Part shown: in pieces, positions 7,323 through 10,420 of the stretch
Layout: every line of letters starts with the position of its first letter
Numbering within the stretch: position 1 is the first letter of the stretch
Source: Actinomycetes bacterium
Lineage (GTDB): Bacteria; Actinomycetota; Acidimicrobiia; Acidimicrobiales; Palsa-688
Reading direction: 5' to 3'
Length of the DNA stretch: 10,420 nt
Assembly (NCBI GenBank): GCA_021846485.1
Contig: JAJZWW010000082.1
Location: 1-10,420, forward strand
Program-made: the position numbers and the translations under genes
The notes under the pieces: generated by a model
What the model saw: only the letters and a program-made list of their open reading frames with translations
Told to the model about the DNA's origin: nothing
Databases searched by the model: none

Positions 7323-8554
7323 CACGGCACGAAAGGAACCGAATCGAAGTACCGACGACGCTCCGAATCGCCCCCGGCGGCGCTCACCAGGCTCTCGACG
7401 CGCGCGGGCAGCAGGTGGCGTGCCCGTAACACCGGCACCACCACGTCGCCGGCTGCGTGGCGAGACAGCGCCGCAAGGGTCGCCCGGTCGTCGGCGGCGA
7501 TGAAGCGCAGCAGGGTCCGCAGGGTCCGGCGTCTCCCGGACCAGAGCGCGGGGCCGGCGGCAGCGTCGTGAGCCGCCACCGCTACCGGCAGGAGGTCCCG
7601 CGGCGCCAGCGCCCGGAGCATCCCGTCGGGCAGGGCAACTCCGAGGGTCCTGGCCGCCCGACCGAGCGCCACGGCGCAGGCGAGGCCGAGCCGGTAGCGC
7701 CGGGCGCGCTCCACGAAGCTGTCCCAGTCCGGAGGGTCGACGGCGACGGCCCGCTCGAGGTCCTCGAGCCACACCAGCAAGTGGCCGCCCGAGAGCACGG
7801 AGTGGACACAGAGGTGCAAGACGGTGTCGGTCGGGTCCAGCGTCCGCACCGGCGCGGACCGCAGGTGGACCGTGCGGCTCCGCTCGCGCATCTCCTCGGT
7901 CGACAGCGAGAAGCGTGCCCGCTCGGCCGGAGTGTTGAGCAAGTCCCAGTGCAGGTCCACCTGTAGACCGCCGCGGAGCGTCAGGACGATCTGGCCCAAC
8001 CCGAGGTCCCGCAGCAACGGCCAGTTGCGCTGGACGACCTGCCCGCCGTCGGCCTCGATGGCCTCCACGGCCGCGCGGTAGTCCCGGGGGCAGACCACCA
8101 CGTCCAGGTCGACCGCGCCGCGGGCTCCGGGGTCACCGTACAGTCGCTCCCCGATCACCGGCCCCTTGACCACCAGCCACGGACGGCGCAAGCCCTCCAG
8201 GGTCCGGGACAGACCTGCTAGCTCGGCACCCAGCAGGAGCTGGCGGGCCACGTTGAGCCGGTAGACCTCCTCCAGCCTCGCGGTGACCTCGGGCCCGGGA
8301 TCCAGGTCCAGCTCCCGGAGCCGCCGGGCCACCAGGCCGGCCAGCCGGTGCTTCTCGGCCAGCGCGGCCAGGTGGCCGGCGGCCGCCGCGTCGAAGGTGG
8401 TCACCGGGGCGTGCCCCGAGCCGTGCCGGCTCACCAGGTCGATCAGGGCCGCGGATGCCGCCGCCGCATCCCTGTCCGGGTGCCGCCGCCAGCCGTCCGC
8501 CCGCACAGCGGCTCCGAGGGGGTGGGATGCCCGACCGAACCCGAGGACTCTCAC
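7322..8554 (-). CDS. NTP_transf_5-like nucleotidyltransferase family protein
   Basis: The 410-residue product resembles the 'uncharacterised nucleotidyltransferase' family (Pfam NTP_transf_5, PF14907). The key stretch is VVKG (128-131), then RLYGDPGARGAVDLDVVV (137-154), with D149 and D151 as the expected metal-binding pair. LQVDLHWDLL (197-206) supplies a third acidic residue, D200. LHLCVHS (247-253) and VWLEDL (261-266) are further family traits in the helical C-terminal half. The first 50 residues are poorly conserved. The start is GTG at 8554, overlapping the TGA of the upstream gene as GTGA, and its end overlaps the next GT2 by one base, so three genes are tightly coupled. The family is found in polysaccharide loci and in some lasso-peptide clusters, where the related PsmN protein has been linked to sugar addition on a phosphorylated lasso peptide. 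Which role applies here is not settled by sequence. Confidence 0.78.
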   Translation of the reverse strand: MRVLGFGRASHPLGAAVRADGWRRHPDRDAAAASAALIDLVSRHGSGHAPVTTFDAAAAGHLAALAEKHRLAGLVARRLRELDLDPGPEVTARLEEVYRLNVARQLLLGAELAGLSRTLEGLRRPWLVVKGPVIGERLYGDPGARGAVDLDVVVCPRDYRAAVEAIEADGGQVVQRNWPLLRDLGLGQIVLTLRGGLQVDLHWDLLNTPAERARFSLSTEEMRERSRTVHLRSAPVRTLDPTDTVLHLCVHSVLSGGHLLVWLEDLERAVAVDPPDWDSFVERARRYRLGLACAVALGRAARTLGVALPDGMLRALAPRDLLPVAVAAHDAAAGPALWSGRRRTLRTLLRFIAADDRATLAALSRHAAGDVVVPVLRARHLLPARVESLVSAAGGDSERRRYFDSVPFVP

Positions 8555-9264
8555 GGGCAGTAACCGTAGGGGTCGATCGGGGCGTCGCTCCGGCCGGTGA
8601 CCACCCAGGAGTTGGACGCCTCGTTCATGTAGGCAGCCGGGCAGGCGACGGCGATCGCGATCAGCTTCTCCCCGGGGCAGAGGCCCGAGACGTTCCAACA
8701 AGTCATCGCCTGTCGGCCATCGGCGTAGCCGGGGCACTCGAAGCGGAACCCCGGGGCGGCGTGCGCCGAGAGGTAGGTGAGAGCCGGCCCGCAACCCCAG
8801 CCCGAGACCGACGGTCGGGACGTGGTCGTGGTCGTAGGCGGGTCAGCAACCGGCGCGTCGACCCGCCGGTGGGTCGTGGTCACAGCCGTGCCGGGCGGGG
8901 CGGTGGACCGCGGGGCCGTGCCGGGCGGGGCGGTGGACGGCGGGGCGGTTGCGGCGGGAGCAACGATCGGGGTGGCCGTCCCCTTGCGAACACCGCCGGC
9001 CGCCGCGAGAAGCCGCTCTCCCGACGCGGTGATCGCTCGATGCCTCGCGACGCGGACGGCCGGACGCATCGCCGGCACCTCGGCCGTTACCACCCGGGCA
9101 GCGACCGGCTGCTGGGCGACGACGGGTCGGTGCACACGGAGCGGAGAGGACACCGCGGAGGCCGCGACGCCCGGGCCGCCAGCGACCAGGAGCGCGACGA
9201 CGGCAGGGAGCACAGCGCGCCAAGAGAGCAGGTACCGGACCACGCTGGACCAATCGGTCGGCAC
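8551..9264 (-). CDS. Secreted protein with Pro/Thr-rich linker and six-Cys C-terminal domain
   Basis: The 237-residue product has three parts. Residues 1-40 are a signal peptide or membrane anchor: basic R10/R16, a hydrophobic stretch AVLPAVVALLVAGG (17-30) and a possible cleavage site near GVAA-SA. Residues 41-155 form a low-complexity linker rich in Pro, Thr, Ala and Val, including two copies of a ten-residue STAPPGTA-type repeat. The C-terminal 80 residues form a compact domain with six cysteines (158, 177, 189, 196, 208, 236), consistent with three disulfides outside the cell. They include the motifs PGFRFECPGYADG, AYMNEASNSW and the ending PIDPYGYC. I recall similar domains at the end of secreted actinobacterial proteins, but I know no function. 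The GTG start has only a weak ribosome site; a GTG seven codons in is an alternative. The stop overlaps the nucleotidyltransferase start (GTGA). Confidence 0.75.
   Translation of the reverse strand: MPTDWSSVVRYLLSWRAVLPAVVALLVAGGPGVAASAVSSPLRVHRPVVAQQPVAARVVTAEVPAMRPAVRVARHRAITASGERLLAAAGGVRKGTATPIVAPAATAPPSTAPPGTAPRSTAPPGTAVTTTHRRVDAPVADPPTTTTTSRPSVSGWGCGPALTYLSAHAAPGFRFECPGYADGRQAMTCWNVSGLCPGEKLIAIAVACPAAYMNEASNSWVVTGRSDAPIDPYGYCP
8885..8944. repeat. Two tandem 30-bp copies inside the secreted protein gene
   Basis: The 30-base unit at 8885-8914 is repeated at 8915-8944 with a single difference (C at 8909, G at 8939). It encodes the ten-residue STAPPGTA repeats of the Pro/Thr-rich linker. 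A weaker third unit may follow. In-frame 30-bp units can expand or contract without a frameshift, so linker length may vary between strains. Confidence 0.8.
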
Positions 9265-9314
9265 CGGCCCGCCATTAGTTAGACCTGCTCAGGATCCGAG
9301 CGGCAACCACTTGG

Positions 9315-9354
9315 ACGGCCGAAGGCCGAGAAATGCGTGCTGACACGGCCGAAG
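9315..9354. repeat. 10-bp direct repeat in the divergent intergenic region
   Basis: ACGGCCGAAG occurs at 9315-9324 and again at 9345-9354, 30 bases apart start to start, which is about three helical turns. It lies in the 166-base region 9265-9430 between the divergent secreted-protein and phosphatase genes, where a shared regulator would bind. The rest of the region holds no gene. Confidence 0.45.
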
Positions 9355-9418
9355 TTGGTAGCGCCGCCCAGGTAGTTGCCGGAAGGGTCCTCAGCCGAGG
9401 TCTCCGGGCTGGTAGCCC

Positions 9419-9424
9419 TACGAT
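9419..9424 (+). promoter_or_regulatory. Candidate -10 element for a leaderless phosphatase mRNA
   Basis: TACGAT fits the actinobacterial TANNNT -10 consensus and ends 6 bases before the ATG at 9431, the spacing seen for leaderless transcripts. No ribosome-binding site is visible before the ATG, which agrees with leaderless translation. No recognisable -35 was found at the right distance, so the call is tentative. Confidence 0.4.
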
Positions 9425-9430
9425 GCCCGG

Positions 9431-10018
9431 ATGGCCGGCTCTCCCGGGACCCTGCGGGTGCTGTGCCTGTGCAGCGCCAACCGGTGCCGCTCGCCTATGG
9501 CAGCCGGGTTGCTCATCACCCGGCTCGGGCCCTCCGCCGGCGTCGAGGTGACGTCCGCGGGCTTCGGCCCGGCGGGCGAACCGGTGCTGCCCGAGGCAGC
9601 CCGGGTGATGTCCGAGCTCGGGATCGACATCGGCGATCACCGCAGCCGCACGGTCACGCCCGAAATGATCGTCGCCTCGGGCCTGGCCGTGACGATGACG
9701 GCCACTCAGGCCGTCGAAGCCCTCGCAATGGCGCCGGAGGCCTGGACGCGGGTCTACCCGATCGCCGAGCTCGTCCGGCGCGGGCGACTGCAGAGCGCGC
9801 CCGCTCCCGGCCAGGACCTGCAGGACTGGCTACGGACGGTGGCGGCCGAGCGGACGCCGGCCGAGCTGCTGGGAGCCGAGCGCCGCTACGACATCCGGGA
9901 CCCTACCGGTGGCCCCCTCCGTGGCTTCCGACACACCCGCGACCTCCTCGCGGCGGCCCTCGACCCGTTGGCGGACTGGCTGTCGGCAGCCGGATCGCGA
10001 CCAGGCGAGCGGTCCTGA
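9431..10018 (+). CDS. Low-molecular-weight protein tyrosine phosphatase
   Basis: The 195-residue product has the LMW-PTP phosphate-binding loop near its N-terminus: LCLCSANRCRSPMAA, with nucleophile C14, R20 and S21 in the C-x5-R-S pattern. The general-acid Asp of the conserved DP motif is D157 (YDIRDPTGG). TSAGFGPAGEPVLPEAARVMSELGID (41-66) matches the typical middle region. It is longer than the usual 140-160 residues, mainly through an insertion at about 100-150 (WTRVYPIAELVRRGR...). Such cytoplasmic phosphatases (Wzb, Ptp) dephosphorylate bacterial tyrosine kinases that control polysaccharide export, which suits the glycan genes next door. No tyrosine kinase gene is in the window. It is divergent from the minus-strand block and followed 211 bases later by the lasso precursor gene. 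Confidence 0.88.
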   Translation: MAGSPGTLRVLCLCSANRCRSPMAAGLLITRLGPSAGVEVTSAGFGPAGEPVLPEAARVMSELGIDIGDHRSRTVTPEMIVASGLAVTMTATQAVEALAMAPEAWTRVYPIAELVRRGRLQSAPAPGQDLQDWLRTVAAERTPAELLGAERRYDIRDPTGGPLRGFRHTRDLLAAALDPLADWLSAAGSRPGERS

Positions 10019-10033
10019 GCTGGGCCAAGGACC

Positions 10034-10071
10034 CTACTCACAGTAGCTTCCGCTGGGATCGACGGAGCGGA
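10034..10071 (+). terminator. Two small hairpins after the phosphatase gene, weak terminator candidate
   Basis: CTACT (10034-10038) pairs with AGTAG (10042-10046) around a CAC loop. TCCGCT (10049-10054) pairs with AGCGGA (10066-10071) around an 11-base loop. They lie 16-53 bases after the phosphatase stop and just before the precursor promoter, so they could separate the two transcripts. Stems are short and no T-tract follows. Confidence 0.3.
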
Positions 10072-10095
10072 GCCAAAGGCCGCTGACCACTGCAA

Positions 10096-10124
10096 TTGAC
10101 ACGCAGAGTGAGTAATGCTAGCCT
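10096..10124 (+). promoter_or_regulatory. Strong sigma-70/HrdB-type promoter of the lasso precursor gene
   Basis: A consensus -35 TTGACA (10096-10101) is followed by a 17-base spacer and a -10 TAGCCT (10119-10124), which fits TANNNT. The spacer ends in TGC, making an extended -10 (TGN). The predicted start of transcription is near G10131. This is the best promoter match in the window and drives only the small gene downstream, so the precursor is probably expressed strongly and on its own. Confidence 0.75.
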
Positions 10125-10130
10125 CATGCA

Positions 10131-10216
10131 GGTCCCCGTAGGACCATCGCAAAATGGGGGCTACCAAGGAGAGCCCGGCCTTCCCCAACCGGGGAGACCC
10201 CGACGTCAGCTCAGAG
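10131..10216 (+). promoter_or_regulatory. Structured 5' leader with competing hairpins
   Basis: The predicted transcript starts with a hairpin, GGTCC (10131-10135) with GGACC (10141-10145). GGGCT (10158-10162) then pairs with AGCCC (10172-10176). Next come two mutually exclusive stems sharing GGGG: TCCCC (10182-10186) with GGGGA (10191-10195), or CGGGG (10190-10194) with CCCCG (10198-10202). I recognise no known riboswitch class. The layout would suit mRNA stabilisation or a structural switch acting on the ribosome site 15 bases later. No start codon in frame with the precursor lies in this leader. Confidence 0.4.
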
Positions 10217-10222
10217 AGGAGG
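10217..10222 (+). promoter_or_regulatory. Shine-Dalgarno AGGAGG of the lasso precursor gene
   Basis: AGGAGG, within GAGAGGAGG from 10214, lies 7 bases before the GTG at 10230. This is a near-perfect ribosome site and fixes the start. Reading upstream in the same frame there is no other ATG, GTG or TTG before a TAG at 10119. Confidence 0.85.
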
Positions 10223-10229
10223 CCGAACT

Positions 10230-10373
10230 GTGGAAGACCAGACCTCGCGTGACGAGACGGCCCGAAGGCCCTACACGCAACCTACCGTGACCGTTGTCGG
10301 CACCGTCGGTGACGACACCAGCCACCCTTCCACCTACCACAACCACGACTCCCACCGGAAGTACGACTTCTGA
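10230..10373 (+). CDS. Putative lasso-peptide precursor with His-rich core
   Basis: The gene encodes 47 residues. Residues 15-30, YTQPTVTVVGTVGDDT, match the leader motif Y-x2-P-x-L/V-x3-G-x5-T that the RRE protein of actinobacterial lasso clusters binds: Y15, P18, V20, G24 and T30, spaced as in the lariatin precursor. T30 would be the penultimate leader residue and S31 the last. Cleavage after S31 leaves the 16-residue core HPSTYHNHDSHRKYDF. D40 is then core position 9, the correct place to form an isopeptide with the N-terminal amine. This gives a 9-residue ring (HPSTYHNHD) and a 7-residue tail (SHRKYDF) with bulky Arg, Lys, Tyr and Phe as possible plugs. Four histidines and His at position 1 are unusual. 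Processing enzymes are not in the window, so another RRE-dependent RiPP remains possible. A strong promoter, ribosome site and a hairpin after the stop support a real gene. Confidence 0.75.
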   Translation: MEDQTSRDETARRPYTQPTVTVVGTVGDDTSHPSTYHNHDSHRKYDF

Positions 10374-10385
10374 TCTGACGACGAT

Positions 10386-10409
10386 CAGCCGCCGGGCGCC
10401 GGGCGGCTG
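10386..10409 (+). terminator. GC-rich hairpin directly after the precursor gene
   Basis: CAGCCGCC (10386-10393) pairs perfectly with GGCGGCTG (10402-10409) across an 8-base loop, 12 bases after the stop codon. GGCGCCGGGCGG occurs at 10395-10406 and again at 10409-10420, so more structure may continue past the window. No T-tract is seen before the edge. In RiPP operons such a hairpin often terminates most transcripts, giving more precursor than enzymes, and may protect the mRNA 3' end. Confidence 0.55.
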
Positions 10410-10420
10410 GCGCCGGGCGG

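Noticed and set aside
8555..8794. Upstream extension of the nucleotidyltransferase frame.
   Set aside because: It overlaps the six-Cys domain of the secreted protein in another frame and is Arg/Pro-rich. The GTG at 8554 with GTGA overlap is the better start.
9272..9281. A TAACTAAT-like -10 for the minus-strand secreted protein gene.
   Set aside because: It does not fit TANNNT exactly, and the only -35-like element (TTGCCG) is at an awkward 17-19 base spacing. The support was too weak to list.
10131..10216. A known riboswitch class (glycine, c-di-GMP, SAM or TPP types were considered).
   Set aside because: None of the conserved cores I know for these classes is present. Only generic stems are seen, so it is described as an unassigned structured leader.
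10096..10290. A 64-codon open frame overlapping the promoter, leader and precursor gene.
   Set aside because: It starts inside the -35/-10 region, has no ribosome site and is composed of Arg/Pro/Gly typical of non-coding frames. The precursor in another frame has a proper start and a recognisable leader motif.
1..10420. CRISPR arrays, tRNA or rRNA genes, insertion sequences and attachment sites.
   Set aside because: No repeat-spacer array, cloverleaf, transposase motif or paired terminal repeats were recognised on either strand.

Overview
The window is very GC-rich, uses GTG as well as ATG starts, and is densely packed. Gene content and codon use point to an actinobacterium. The 3' end of a repeat protein at the left edge and the small six-cysteine secreted domain at 8551-9264 resemble proteins I associate with Acidimicrobiia, but that class assignment is only a moderate-confidence inference.

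Layout. Positions 2-112 hold the tail of a secreted-repeat type protein. On the plus strand, 137-2355 carries a GT4 and a GT2 glycosyltransferase with overlapping ends. A convergent junction with a hairpin (2369-2395) separates them from a long minus-strand block. In its own direction that block runs: secreted six-Cys protein (9264-8551), NTP_transf_5-like nucleotidyltransferase (8554-7322), GT2 (7322-6285), a second GT2 (6177-5263), a Wzx-like flippase (5079-3481), and a GT4 (3484-2408). Three junctions overlap by 1-4 bases, which suggests translational coupling. A divergent intergenic region (9265-9430) follows, then a plus-strand low-molecular-weight protein tyrosine phosphatase (9431-10018).

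The most interesting part is the right end. A strong promoter (10096-10124), a roughly 100-nt structured leader and a good Shine-Dalgarno precede a 47-codon gene (10230-10373). Its product matches the actinobacterial lasso-peptide precursor pattern: leader motif Y-x2-P-x-V-x3-G-x5-T, one residue, then core HPSTYHNHDSHRKYDF. Asp at core position 9 is the right place to close a 9-residue macrolactam. The core has four histidines in sixteen residues and His at position 1, both unusual. The maturation enzymes (RRE/PqqD-like B1, transglutaminase-like B2, asparagine-synthetase-like C) are not in the window and would be expected just past its right edge.

How the genes fit together. Four glycosyltransferases and a flippase describe a cell-surface polysaccharide or glycolipid locus. 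A Wzb-like phosphatase fits as a regulator of such a locus. The NTP_transf_5-like gene could belong to the glycan locus. It could also be a link to the lasso peptide, because members of that family occur in lasso clusters and one has been linked to modification of a lasso tail. This link is inference.
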